From NCBI GenBank assembly GCA_045538555.1, contig JAZSRP010000044.1:1-19118 (forward strand): a DNA stretch of 19,118 nucleotides, written 5' to 3'. The position numbers and the translations under genes were made by a program. A model generated the notes under the pieces. That model was not told where the DNA came from. It made no database searches and worked only from the letters and a program-made list of their open reading frames with translations. Shown piece by piece: positions 6,518-14,319 of the stretch; the stretch's first letter is position 1, and each line of letters starts with the position of its first letter. Origin of the DNA: Coliplasma sp045538555 (GTDB taxonomy: Bacteria; Bacillota; Clostridia; Oscillospirales; CAG-382).

Positions 6518-7711
6518 ATGTTCAAAAAACGACTTTCCGTTGCCGCCTGTATTGTTATCTGCGCCATATTTTGTGCAGTTACCTTTGTAGGTACGCATTC
6601 TGCGCTCACTGTCAAATACAAGCAGGATCTAAACAGCCAAAAAGCGGTTGCCTCCGAGGAGGAAGCAAAGCTCCGTGATATTTTTTCCATTATCGAAACG
6701 GGATATCTGCGGGATTTTGACAAGAGCGTATTGTGGGAACGGGTATACGCCGCACTTGTAGAAGGGCTTTCGGACAAATACTCCGCATATATGACTGCGG
6801 ACGAGTATTCCGAGTACACCTCGGGGGATAACGGGAATTTTGTGGGGATCGGAGTGTACTGCGCCTATGACAGTCAAGAGGGCGGACTCTATATTTCCAC
6901 TGTATTTCCCGACTCGCCTGCAGAAAAGGCGGGGATGAAGCAGGGCGACGTTATCACCGCTGTAAACGGGGTTTCTTTTACCGACGAAAACAACGCTTCA
7001 TTGGCAGACAGCATCTCGGGAGACGAGGGAACCGAGGTTTTGCTCACCGTAAAAAGCAGCGGCCGCATCAGCCGCCGCGTACTGACAAGACAAAAGGTCA
7101 GCAGCAATAACGTGCTGTACGAGCGGTTTGACCGAGTTGCATATATCAAAATCGTATCATTTTCGGACATGACCGTGTCGGAGGAGTTTGGCGCAGCAAT
7201 CAAAAAAGCAAAGCAGGACGGCTGCAAGAGCTTTTTGTTTGACGTACGCAACAATCCCGGTGGATTTTTGGACGAGATCTGTGCGGTGCTGGACATTCTT
7301 TTGCCGGAGGGTGTTATTATCAACATTGTTGACAAAAACGGCAACACCTCTCAAAAAACCTCCGATGCAAGCTGTATCGATGCACCCATGGCGGTGCTCT
7401 GCAACGAAAACACCGCTTCTGCCGCAGAGCTTTTTACAAAAGCGCTGATGGACTACAACATGGCGCAGAGCGTGGGCGAGACCACACTTGGCAAGGGAAC
7501 AGTACAGATCACAAAGATCTTGCCCGACGGCAGTGCTGTTCGTATCTCGTCATATTATTACAACCCTCCCTGCAACGTCAGCTATGACGGAGTGGGAATA
7601 GAACCTGATCACAAGGTTTTGCTTCCGGATGAGAAAAAAATGATTTTTCACAAGCTCAAAAAAGAAGAGGATGACCAGTTTTTATTCGCACTTTCGTTGC
7701 TGAAGGATTAA
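6518..7711 (+). CDS. S41-family C-terminal processing protease (CtpA-like)
   Basis: A 397-aa protein with an N-terminal membrane anchor or signal (residues 5-30), a helical segment, a PDZ domain (about 105-190, VGIGVYCAY to AGMKQGDVITAVNG) and an S41 protease core. The core carries FDVRNNPGGFLDE, the nucleophile Ser301 in NTASAAELF and the general base Lys326 in LGKGTVQ, 25 residues apart as in Tsp/CtpA. The enzyme works outside the membrane and trims or degrades proteins from their C-termini. AAAGGA precedes the ATG; the gene starts 30 bases after the hydrolase gene in the same operon. Gene context suggests it matures or turns over the hydrolase or another envelope protein. CtpA-type proteases control cell-wall hydrolases in some bacteria, but the substrate here is not shown. 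Confidence 0.93.
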   Translation: MFKKRLSVAACIVICAIFCAVTFVGTHSALTVKYKQDLNSQKAVASEEEAKLRDIFSIIETGYLRDFDKSVLWERVYAALVEGLSDKYSAYMTADEYSEYTSGDNGNFVGIGVYCAYDSQEGGLYISTVFPDSPAEKAGMKQGDVITAVNGVSFTDENNASLADSISGDEGTEVLLTVKSSGRISRRVLTRQKVSSNNVLYERFDRVAYIKIVSFSDMTVSEEFGAAIKKAKQDGCKSFLFDVRNNPGGFLDEICAVLDILLPEGVIINIVDKNGNTSQKTSDASCIDAPMAVLCNENTASAAELFTKALMDYNMAQSVGETTLGKGTVQITKILPDGSAVRISSYYYNPPCNVSYDGVGIEPDHKVLLPDEKKMIFHKLKKEEDDQFLFALSLLKD

Positions 7712-7757
7712 ATTTCACAAATATTATTTTTTCATAAAAAAGAGGAGTTATTTTCTT

Positions 7758-8231
7758 ATGTCAAAGCAAATAATCGTGTCCCACGAAGGACTGAAAAAGC
7801 TTCAATCCGAGCTTGAGTATCTCAAAACAGTCAAGCGCAAAGAGGTTGCCCAGGCCATCCAGAAGGCAAGAGCATACGGAGACCTTTCGGAGAACAGCGA
7901 ATATGATGAGGCAAAGAACGAGCAGGCAGAGATTGAGGGAAAGATCGCTCACCTTGAGACCACCCTTGACAATGCAATCGTCCTTGATGACGCCGAGCTG
8001 GGCACAGACAAGGTTTCTGTAGGAAACAAAGTCACTGTTCACAATATCGACACCGACGAGGACACAGAGTACAAGATCGTTTCCACCACTGAGGCAGACC
8101 CTCTCCTGTTCCTCATCAGCGATGATTCCCCTCTCGGAAAAGCTCTCATCGGTCAGCGCAAGGGCGACAGCATCAACGTTGAAGCACCCATGGGCATCAT
8201 CAGATACACTATCACCAACATTTCCAAATAA
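7758..8231 (+). CDS. greA: Transcription elongation factor GreA
   Basis: A 157-aa protein matching GreA length. The N-terminal coiled-coil hairpin carries the tip sequence GDLSENSEYDEAKNEQ (41-56), whose acidic residues Asp42 and Glu45 place a magnesium ion in the RNA polymerase secondary channel to cleave backtracked RNA. The C-terminal FKBP-like domain ends with SPLGKALIGQRKGD and a beta strand. AGAGGAG lies before the ATG. It is followed after 27 bases by lysS. A greA-lysS neighbourhood is, as I recall, frequent in Firmicutes and is probably transcribed from the upstream promoter. Confidence 0.97.
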   Translation: MSKQIIVSHEGLKKLQSELEYLKTVKRKEVAQAIQKARAYGDLSENSEYDEAKNEQAEIEGKIAHLETTLDNAIVLDDAELGTDKVSVGNKVTVHNIDTDEDTEYKIVSTTEADPLLFLISDDSPLGKALIGQRKGDSINVEAPMGIIRYTITNISK

Positions 8232-8258
8232 TTTTTTTGAGTCAAAAGGTAAATTGAC

Positions 8259-10190
8259 ATGAGCCAAGAAAACACAAACAACACCCCTCGTGAGGAACAA
8301 AATCTCAATGACCTGCTTGCCATCCGCCGCCAAAAGCTGGCTGACCTTCAGGCAGAGGGAAGGGATCCTTACGTTATCACAAAATACGACGTCACTCATC
8401 ACAGTGATGAGATAAAGCAAAATTTTGAGCAGCTGGAAAACCACGAGGTTTCTGTTGCGGGACGACTTATGTCCAAGCGTGTTATGGGCAAGGCATCCTT
8501 TGCCAACGTACAGGATCTCCCCGGCTCTATCCAGCTCTACGTTGCCCGTGACAGTCTGGGCGAGGAAGAATACGCTGCTTTTAAGAAATTTGACATCGGT
8601 GACATCGTCGGTGTAAAGGGCACGGTATTTAAAACAAAAACAGGAGAGATCTCCCTCCATGCCACAAGCGTCACACTTCTTACAAAGAGCTTGCAGATGC
8701 TTCCCGAAAAATTTCACGGTCTCACCAACACCGACCTGAGATACCGTCAGAGATACGTTGATTTGATCATGAATGCAGATGCAAAAGACACGTTCATCAA
8801 GCGTTCCCGCATTGTCAGTTCCATCCGCCGTTTCCTTGACAAAAAAGGATTTTTGGAGGTGGAGACCCCAATGCTGGTTTCAAACGCAGGCGGTGCCGCC
8901 GCCAGGCCCTTTGAGACCCATTTCAACGCACTCAACGAGGATCTCAAGCTGAGAATCTCCCTTGAGCTCTATCTCAAGCGCCTCATCGTCGGCGGACTTG
9001 AAAAAGTATACGAGATCGGCAGAGTGTTCCGCAACGAGGGACTTGACACCCGTCACAATCCCGAATTTACATTGATGGAGCTCTATCAGGCATACACCGA
9101 TTATCACGGAATGATGGATCTCACAGAGGAGATGTACCGCCACGTTGCACAGGAGGTCTTGGGCACTACCACCATTGTCTACAACGGTATTGAGATGGAT
9201 CTGGGCAAGCCCTTTGAGCGCATCACCATGGTTGAAGCGGTCAAAAAATATTCCGGCGTAGATTTTGATACCATCGCCACCCTTGAGGAGGCACGTTTGA
9301 TTGCAAAAGAAAAGGGAGTTCAGTTTGAGGATCGACACAAAAAGGGAGATATTCTCAATCTGTTCTTTGAGGAATTTGCGGAGGAACACCTGATCCAGCC
9401 CACGTTTGTGATGGATCACCCCGTGGAGATCTCTCCCCTTACCAAGCGCAAGCCCTCAAATCCCGACTACGTGGAGAGGTTTGAGTTTTTTATGAACGGC
9501 TGGGAGATGGCAAACGCATACTCCGAGCTGAACGACCCCATCGATCAGCGTGAGAGATTTAAGGACCAGGAAGCACAGCTGAGCCAGGGCAACGAGGAAG
9601 CAAACACCACTGATGAGGATTTTCTCAACGCGCTGGAGCTGGGTATGCCCCCCACAGGCGGTATCGGATACGGAATCGACAGAATGTGCATGCTGTTTAC
9701 TGATTCACAGGCAATCAGAGACGTGCTGCTCTTCCCAACGATGAAGTCGCTTGACTCACAGAAAAAGGATTCTGTACCCGTTTCTTCAACAACGGAATGC
9801 GTGGTTGAGGAGCCCGTTGATTTTTCAAAAGTTGTTATTGAGCCCATGTTTGAGGACGTGGATTTTGAAACATTCAGCAAGTGTGATTTCAGGGCAGTAA
9901 AGGTCAAGTCCTGTGAAGCAGTGAAAAAATCCAAAAAGCTGCTTCAGTTCACCCTTGATGACGGCACAGGCACCGACCGCATTATTCTCAGCGGCATCCA
10001 CGCATACTATGAGCCGGAGGAGCTGGTGGGAAAAACTCTTGTTGCCATCACCAATCTGCCACCCCGAGCTATGATGGGAATTGAATCCAACGGAATGCTT
10101 TTGTCCGCCGTTCACACCGAGGAAGGCGAGGAAAAGCTCAATCTTTTGATGATCAGCAACCGCATTCCCGCAGGCGCAAAGCTTTATTGA
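8259..10190 (+). CDS. lysS: Lysyl-tRNA synthetase, class II, with C-terminal tRNA-binding domain
   Basis: A 643-aa enzyme, about 140 residues longer than ordinary bacterial LysRS. It charges tRNA-Lys with lysine using ATP. Residues 60-150 are the N-terminal OB-fold anticodon-binding domain. The class II core follows: motif 1 region with RYRQRYVDLI, motif 2 RVFRNEGLDTRHNPEFTLME and motif 3 GMPPTGGIGYGIDRMCMLF. After a linker (about 500-520), residues 521-643 (DNA 9819-10187) form a second OB-fold of the Trbp111/EMAPII type, as at the C-terminus of many MetRS: KCDFRAVKVK, ILSGIHAYYEPEELVGK, PPRAMMGIESNGMLLSA. This domain binds tRNA non-specifically and often dimerises. The join is in frame with no sign of error. 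It is the last gene of the operon. Confidence 0.96.
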   Translation: MSQENTNNTPREEQNLNDLLAIRRQKLADLQAEGRDPYVITKYDVTHHSDEIKQNFEQLENHEVSVAGRLMSKRVMGKASFANVQDLPGSIQLYVARDSLGEEEYAAFKKFDIGDIVGVKGTVFKTKTGEISLHATSVTLLTKSLQMLPEKFHGLTNTDLRYRQRYVDLIMNADAKDTFIKRSRIVSSIRRFLDKKGFLEVETPMLVSNAGGAAARPFETHFNALNEDLKLRISLELYLKRLIVGGLEKVYEIGRVFRNEGLDTRHNPEFTLMELYQAYTDYHGMMDLTEEMYRHVAQEVLGTTTIVYNGIEMDLGKPFERITMVEAVKKYSGVDFDTIATLEEARLIAKEKGVQFEDRHKKGDILNLFFEEFAEEHLIQPTFVMDHPVEISPLTKRKPSNPDYVERFEFFMNGWEMANAYSELNDPIDQRERFKDQEAQLSQGNEEANTTDEDFLNALELGMPPTGGIGYGIDRMCMLFTDSQAIRDVLLFPTMKSLDSQKKDSVPVSSTTECVVEEPVDFSKVVIEPMFEDVDFETFSKCDFRAVKVKSCEAVKKSKKLLQFTLDDGTGTDRIILSGIHAYYEPEELVGKTLVAITNLPPRAMMGIESNGMLLSAVHTEEGEEKLNLLMISNRIPAGAKLY

Positions 10191-10198
10191 CAAAAAAC

Positions 10199-10237
10199 AA
10201 AACACCCCTCATGCATTTTGCATCCGGGGTGTTTTTT
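10199..10237. terminator. Bidirectional terminator between lysS and the ZIP gene
   Basis: The stem AAAACACCCC...GGGGTGTTTT, extended inward by ATGCA/TGCAT with a two-base internal mismatch, is flanked by T-run and A-run. It sits between convergent lysS and the ZIP transporter gene and can stop both. Confidence 0.9.
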
Positions 10238-10254
10238 GTGTGTTTTCTTATCTT

Positions 10255-11007
10255 TCAGCCAAGGAAAAAATCACATATCAGCATAACGCAAAAGCCGAGA
10301 AGAAGCGCGTATGTAGCTCCCCGCTGACTGCCGTGGGCGTGAGTCTCGGGTATCATCTCATCGCTGATAACGTACAGCATCGTTCCTCCCGCAAACGCAA
10401 GTGCAAACGGGAGAACAGCAGCAGAAATATTGACGGCAAAATATCCCAGCAGTGTTCCCGCAATCTCCACAAGTCCCGTTGCCATGGCGCACACAAAGGT
10501 TCTTCTTGGGCTGACGCCGGACGCCAGCATGGGGCCGATTATGACCATTCCCTCCGGGATGTTTTGAAGAGCGATTCCGCCTGCAATCAAAAGTGCGTGA
10601 GATATGTCATCGGAGCCAAATCCCACACCTGCGGCAATTCCCTCCGGAAAATTGTGAATAGCAATTGCAAGGACAAACAGCAGTATCTTATTCAGCTTTG
10701 CATCGGGATGGTGTTCGTCCTCTGCCCCTACCAGCTTGTGCAGGTGAGGAACCAGTTTGTCAATAAAATTGAGACAGAGAGCGCCCGCAAAAATTCCTGC
10801 AACAGTCACTGCAATTCCCCATTTCCCGCCGTATTCTATGGACGGGATCACCAGTCCCAGAATTGCCGCAGCCAGCATTACACCCGCCGCAAAGGAAAGG
10901 ACAATATCGGAAAAACGGTGAGTTATACGTTTGAAAGCAAAGCCCATCAGAGAGCCGAACATCGTGGCTCCCCCTACGCCGAGGGCTGTGAGTAAAACCA
11001 TTTTCAT
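10255..11007 (-). CDS. ZIP-family divalent metal transporter, GufA-like
   Basis: A 250-aa integral membrane protein with about eight membrane segments. The metal-site helices carry HNFPEG (118-123) and QNIPEG (148-153). Gln rather than His at position 148 matches the GufA branch (as in the structurally studied Bordetella ZIP) rather than ZupT. A His/Asp/Glu-rich loop, GAEDEHHPD (94-102), lies in the usual variable cytoplasmic position, and SDEMIPETHAHG (215-226) marks a later helix. It should import zinc or iron, or other divalent ions; specificity cannot be read. The start at 11007 follows AAAGGAA; the open frame extends further upstream but runs through a terminator hairpin. No promoter fits between that terminator and the start, so expression probably depends on read-through from the flavodiiron operon. 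Confidence 0.9.
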   Translation of the reverse strand: MKMVLLTALGVGGATMFGSLMGFAFKRITHRFSDIVLSFAAGVMLAAAILGLVIPSIEYGGKWGIAVTVAGIFAGALCLNFIDKLVPHLHKLVGAEDEHHPDAKLNKILLFVLAIAIHNFPEGIAAGVGFGSDDISHALLIAGGIALQNIPEGMVIIGPMLASGVSPRRTFVCAMATGLVEIAGTLLGYFAVNISAAVLPFALAFAGGTMLYVISDEMIPETHAHGSQRGATYALLLGFCVMLICDFFLG

Positions 11008-11027
11008 TCTATCATTTCCTTTTTTAC

Positions 11028-11065
11028 AAAAAACCGAAACAAGGTGCAAAAAATGCACCCTGTTT
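11028..11065 (-). terminator. Terminator or attenuator between the BFD-like gene and the ZIP gene
   Basis: The stem GGTGCA (11043-11048) / TGCACC (11054-11059) is extended by AAACA/TGTTT across one mismatch and, on the minus strand, followed by CGG and six T (11033-11028). It lies only about 20 bases before the ZIP ATG, so it either ends the upstream operon or limits read-through into the ZIP gene. Confidence 0.75.
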
Positions 11066-11072
11066 TGTTTTT

Positions 11073-11279
11073 TTAGTTGGAGGGAGACATCATCAGCTCA
11101 GAGATGATATCAAGTACCTTTTGGTAGCATCCGCCGCAGCCGGTAGAGCATTTTGTGATCTTTTGGACACCTTGGAACGTTTCCAGAACATCTCCAAATG
11201 AAGTATTGTTGTGCAGCGCATCTTCAATGTCTCCATAGGTGACCTTCATGCAGTTGCAAACAGTGTAATTTTCTTTCAT
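11073..11279 (-). CDS. BFD-like [2Fe-2S]-binding protein
   Basis: A 68-aa protein with the bacterioferritin-associated ferredoxin-like fold signature: CNC at 8-10 and CSTGCGGC at 44-51. Cys8, Cys10, Cys48 and Cys51 are the likely cluster ligands, with Cys44 extra. BFD-like domains hold a [2Fe-2S] cluster and pass electrons to partners or help mobilise iron. The ATG at 11279 is chosen because GGAAGGA lies 8 bases upstream; a nearer ATG at 11288 overlaps that site. It lies 22 bases after the rubredoxin gene and on the same strand as the flavodiiron gene, so it probably belongs to the same electron-transfer set. Its exact partner is unknown. Confidence 0.88.
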   Translation of the reverse strand: MKENYTVCNCMKVTYGDIEDALHNNTSFGDVLETFQGVQKITKCSTGCGGCYQKVLDIISELMMSPSN

Positions 11280-11301
11280 TGCAGTCATCCTTCCGTTCAG
11301 C

Positions 11302-11457
11302 TTATTCTGCGCTGAAATTGGATTTATCCACACCGCAGAGGTCGCACTCAAAATCGTCGGGAAGATCACAGAATTTTGTGCCGGGAGCAATTCCTTTTTC
11401 GGGAAGTCCGGCTTCCTCGTCATATACCCAACCGCAAATATTGCAAACGTATTTCAT
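11302..11457 (-). CDS. Rubredoxin (small, 51 aa)
   Basis: Reading the minus strand from ATG 11457 gives a 51-aa protein starting MKYVCNICGWVYDEEAGLPE and ending FECDLCGVDKSNFSAE. The paired CxxCG motifs (CNICG and CDLCG) supply the four cysteines for a single iron, and Trp10, Tyr12 and the GTKFCDLPDDF stretch are typical of rubredoxin. AAAAAGGAG precedes the start by 8 bases. It lies 27 bases after the flavodiiron gene, which itself ends in a rubredoxin domain. A free rubredoxin commonly shuttles electrons from an NADH:rubredoxin oxidoreductase to flavodiiron proteins or superoxide reductase. No such reductase gene is in this window. Confidence 0.95.
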   Translation of the reverse strand: MKYVCNICGWVYDEEAGLPEKGIAPGTKFCDLPDDFECDLCGVDKSNFSAE

Positions 11458-11484
11458 ATCAGTTTCTCCTTTTTCAAAATAAAA

Positions 11485-13275
11485 TTATTTTATCGGTTCA
11501 AAATCAGATGCGCCGTGCTTGCACAGGGGACACACAAAATCCTCGGGAAGCGGATCGCCCTCATATACGTATCCGCATATCTTGCACACCCATCCCTTTT
11601 TGCCCTCCGTGGCGGGCTTGGGCTTGACGTTGTTTTGATAATAAGTGTAGGTCATGGTCTCCGCATGGGTGATGACACGTGATTCTGTCACGGTGCAAAT
11701 AAACATTCCGTGGGTATCAAGGTCCACGTACTGCTCCACCTTGAGCGACATAAACGAGTTGATGTACTTGGGCAGGAACACCAGTCCGTTGTCAGATCTC
11801 AGAGGAGTGCAGTCCTTGAATTTGTCAACGTTTCTGCCGCTTTGGAACCCAAATGTTTCAAACACCTTGAACGGTGCCTCAACCGACAGGCAGTTTACGT
11901 TCATGATACCTGTCTGCTTGATGACGTGGTGAGAATAATTGTCCTTGTTTATGGTAACGGCAATTTTGTTGGGAGTATTGGTTACCTGCGAAACGGTGTT
12001 GACTATGAGGCCGTTGTCCTTTTTTCCGTCATTGCTGGTAACCACGTAGAGGCCGTAGCCGATATTGAACAGCGCCGAAAGGTCGTTTTTGTTGGCAGTG
12101 GAATCACGGCGGGCCATATATTCCTCGCACAGCTCGTCTGCCAAAGCATCAATGGTTGCAGTGCTCTCCTCATTGAGAGCGGACATGATGCGTACGTTGT
12201 TTTGGGTGTAGGTGAGGTTTGCACACTTTTCCAGCATTCCTTTCATCACCTTTGTTGCCATGGGCGCCCAGCTTCCGTTTTCAACAAAAGCAACGGTGCG
12301 GTTGCGGAAATTGCGCTCTGTCAGATGGTCAATAAATGTGCGCATAAAAGGAAATATCTCTGCGTTGTACGTAGTTGTAGCAAGAACCAGCTTTCCGTAG
12401 CGGAAAGCGTCCTCCACCGCCTCTGCCATATCACAGCGCGCAAGGTCGTTGACCACTACCTTTGGGCATCCCTTTTCCTTGAGCTTTTCGCTGAGGCGAA
12501 GCACGGCTTTTTTTGTGTTTCCGTAAACGGAGGTATAGGCAATAACGATACCCTCAGACTCAACACCATAGCTTGACCAGGTGTTGTAAAGGTCAAGGTA
12601 ATAAGAAAGATTGTCCGTCAGCACGGGACCGTGGAGCGGGCAGATGATTGCTATATCAAGTCCTGCTGCTTTTTTCAGCAATGATTGCACCTGTGCTCCG
12701 TATTTTCCGACGATGCCGATATAATATCTTCTCGCCTCGCACGCCCAGTCCTCCTCCACGTCAAGGGCTCCGAATTTTCCAAACCCGTCAGCAGAAAAAA
12801 GAACACGGTCCTTGCTGTCATAGGTAACAATAACCTCGGGCCAGTGCACCATGGGCGCGGTAACGAAAGTAAGGGTATGCTCACCCAATGACAGGATGCT
12901 CCCTTCCCCAACCACCAGACGGCGGTCGGAAAACTCCGTGCCAAAAAAGTTTTTCATCATTGCAAACGCTTTTTGGGATGACACAATCACAGCATCAGGG
13001 TATGCTTTTGCAAAATTTAGGATATTTGCGGAATGGTCGGGCTCCATATGCTGAACCACAAGATAATCCGGTGTTCTTCCGTCAAGAACGTTTTGGATAT
13101 TGTCAAGCCAAGCGTGACCAAACCTTGCGTCAACCGTATCCATAACCGCAATTTTTTTGTCAAGGATCACATATGAATTGTACGCCATTCCGTTGGGAAC
13201 AACGTACTGGCCTTCAAAAAGGTCTATCTCGTGATCGTTGACGCCAACGTATCTGATATCTTTTGTTATGATCAT
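11485..13275 (-). CDS. Multidomain flavodiiron protein (oxygen/NO reductase) with flavin-reductase-like and rubredoxin domains
   Basis: A 596-aa soluble protein with four modules. Residues 1-235 are the metallo-beta-lactamase-like diiron domain with ligands His76, Glu78, Asp80 (HMEPDH), His144, Asp163 and His215. Residues 242-385 are a flavodoxin domain (IAYTSVYGNTKKA binds FMN phosphate). Residues about 400-550 resemble FMN-binding flavin reductases (NIGYGLYVVTSNDG, GLIVNTVSQVTNTP). Residues 560-596 are a rubredoxin (CKICGYVYEGD, CPLCKHG). Core flavodiiron proteins reduce O2 to water or NO to N2O; the added domains could let this protein take electrons from NAD(P)H-reduced flavin internally. 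It heads a minus-strand set with rubredoxin and the BFD-like protein. GAAAGGAAA precedes the start; upstream, TATGAT and TAGACT are weak -10 candidates. Confidence 0.95.
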   Translation of the reverse strand: MIITKDIRYVGVNDHEIDLFEGQYVVPNGMAYNSYVILDKKIAVMDTVDARFGHAWLDNIQNVLDGRTPDYLVVQHMEPDHSANILNFAKAYPDAVIVSSQKAFAMMKNFFGTEFSDRRLVVGEGSILSLGEHTLTFVTAPMVHWPEVIVTYDSKDRVLFSADGFGKFGALDVEEDWACEARRYYIGIVGKYGAQVQSLLKKAAGLDIAIICPLHGPVLTDNLSYYLDLYNTWSSYGVESEGIVIAYTSVYGNTKKAVLRLSEKLKEKGCPKVVVNDLARCDMAEAVEDAFRYGKLVLATTTYNAEIFPFMRTFIDHLTERNFRNRTVAFVENGSWAPMATKVMKGMLEKCANLTYTQNNVRIMSALNEESTATIDALADELCEEYMARRDSTANKNDLSALFNIGYGLYVVTSNDGKKDNGLIVNTVSQVTNTPNKIAVTINKDNYSHHVIKQTGIMNVNCLSVEAPFKVFETFGFQSGRNVDKFKDCTPLRSDNGLVFLPKYINSFMSLKVEQYVDLDTHGMFICTVTESRVITHAETMTYTYYQNNVKPKPATEGKKGWVCKICGYVYEGDPLPEDFVCPLCKHGASDFEPIK

Positions 13276-13422
13276 AAAAGATTTTCCTTTCAGTGGAGTT
13301 ACACACGTAGTCTATCATATTTTTTTCAAATAATAAAGTGTTTTTCGCATTATTTCAGTATTTTTTATTTTTTACCGAGCCTGTTAGCATTTGGAATATT
13401 TTTGTGAATATGCTCAAACCGA

Positions 13423-13451
13423 TTGATTTTTCGGGCCCTGTATGATATAAT
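13423..13451 (+). promoter_or_regulatory. Promoter of the single-pass membrane protein gene
   Basis: TTGATT (13423-13428) and a perfect TATAAT (13446-13451) are 17 bases apart. The ATG at 13525 follows after about 70 bases. It diverges from the flavodiiron gene. Confidence 0.75.
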
Positions 13452-13524
13452 ACCGCAAATACAAAATCAATTTTTGCAAACACGTATTTTGCAGAATAAC
13501 AATTTTTCCGGAAGAGGTTTTTTT

Positions 13525-14232
13525 ATGATGGAAAAAAAGGAGCGGCTCAGTTTTTCGGAGTGGTGCGAGAACATGTGGTATCACTACAAATGGCTGATCA
13601 TTTTCGGCGGTTTGATGCTGCTTTTTTTGGTAGTGTCGGTCATACAGATGAACAAGCAAAAGGATCCCGATGTAAACACCCTCTTTGTGGGTCCTTGGTA
13701 TCTGTCAGTTGCCAATATTGACGAGCTGGAGACCACCATCAGCGGATTTTCACGAGATTATAACGACGATGGTAAAATAAAAGTCAACACCCTTGATCTC
13801 ACTATTCAAAAACTAAAAGACGAGGGTGACGAGAACGTTTCCGGTGACGAGACCCTCATCAACCACGACGAGCGAAACGAGACCCTGCAGAGGTTTCAGG
13901 TGGAGATCCGCACAGGCGACGCTGTGATTTATTTTTTGGATCGTGAGTTTTTTGACATCTGTGTCAAGGAAAATATCCTCACACCCATTGATGAGATAAT
14001 TGACGATGCCTATATGCCCGATACCGTTATTGACGGGTGCGGGATTCCGCTCTCAGCACTTGACGTGTACCGATGCCCGGGAATTTCGCGGATGCCTGAG
14101 GACACGGTTTTGTGTATCAGACGTTCTCCTGAAAAGGACGACATCACATACGGCAGAACCATGGAAACCTGGGACGGAAACCGCCAAACCTTTGTCAATA
14201 TGGTAAAATACCGCAATACCGCTCAAGATTGA
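13525..14232 (+). CDS. Single-pass membrane protein of unknown function
   Basis: A 235-aa protein I do not recognise by function. The N-terminus SFSEWCENMWYHYKWLIIFG leads into one membrane helix (about 22-41), followed by an external domain with no Cys-rich or catalytic motif. KDPDVNTLFVGPWYL (47-61) right after the helix resembles a recurring pattern in Clostridia proteins annotated as hypothetical, some of which look like solute-binding domains. The sequence is acidic, with many Asp/Glu in loops. ATG 13525 is chosen because GAAGAGG ends seven bases earlier; an ATG at 13528 is equally in frame, and an upstream in-frame ATG at 13423 falls in the promoter. The LRR protein gene follows with its own promoter, so a shared role is only suggested by adjacency and by both being membrane-anchored. 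Confidence 0.8.
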   Translation: MMEKKERLSFSEWCENMWYHYKWLIIFGGLMLLFLVVSVIQMNKQKDPDVNTLFVGPWYLSVANIDELETTISGFSRDYNDDGKIKVNTLDLTIQKLKDEGDENVSGDETLINHDERNETLQRFQVEIRTGDAVIYFLDREFFDICVKENILTPIDEIIDDAYMPDTVIDGCGIPLSALDVYRCPGISRMPEDTVLCIRRSPEKDDITYGRTMETWDGNRQTFVNMVKYRNTAQD

Positions 14233-14254
14233 CCTTAAAATATCAATTTTGCTA

Positions 14255-14283
14255 TTGCAAATCAACACGTTTTGTGATAAAAT
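14255..14283 (+). promoter_or_regulatory. Promoter of the LRR protein gene, extended -10
   Basis: TTGCAA (14255-14260) and TAAAAT (14278-14283) are 17 bases apart; TGA directly before the -10 makes it an extended -10 element. The ATG at 14320 follows GGAGG. Confidence 0.7.
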
Positions 14284-14319
14284 CATCAAATACGAACAAA
14301 AATACCGGAGGACAACCAA

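Noticed and set aside
8232..8258. T-box or lysine riboswitch before lysS
   Set aside because: Only 27 bases separate greA and lysS, too short for either leader.
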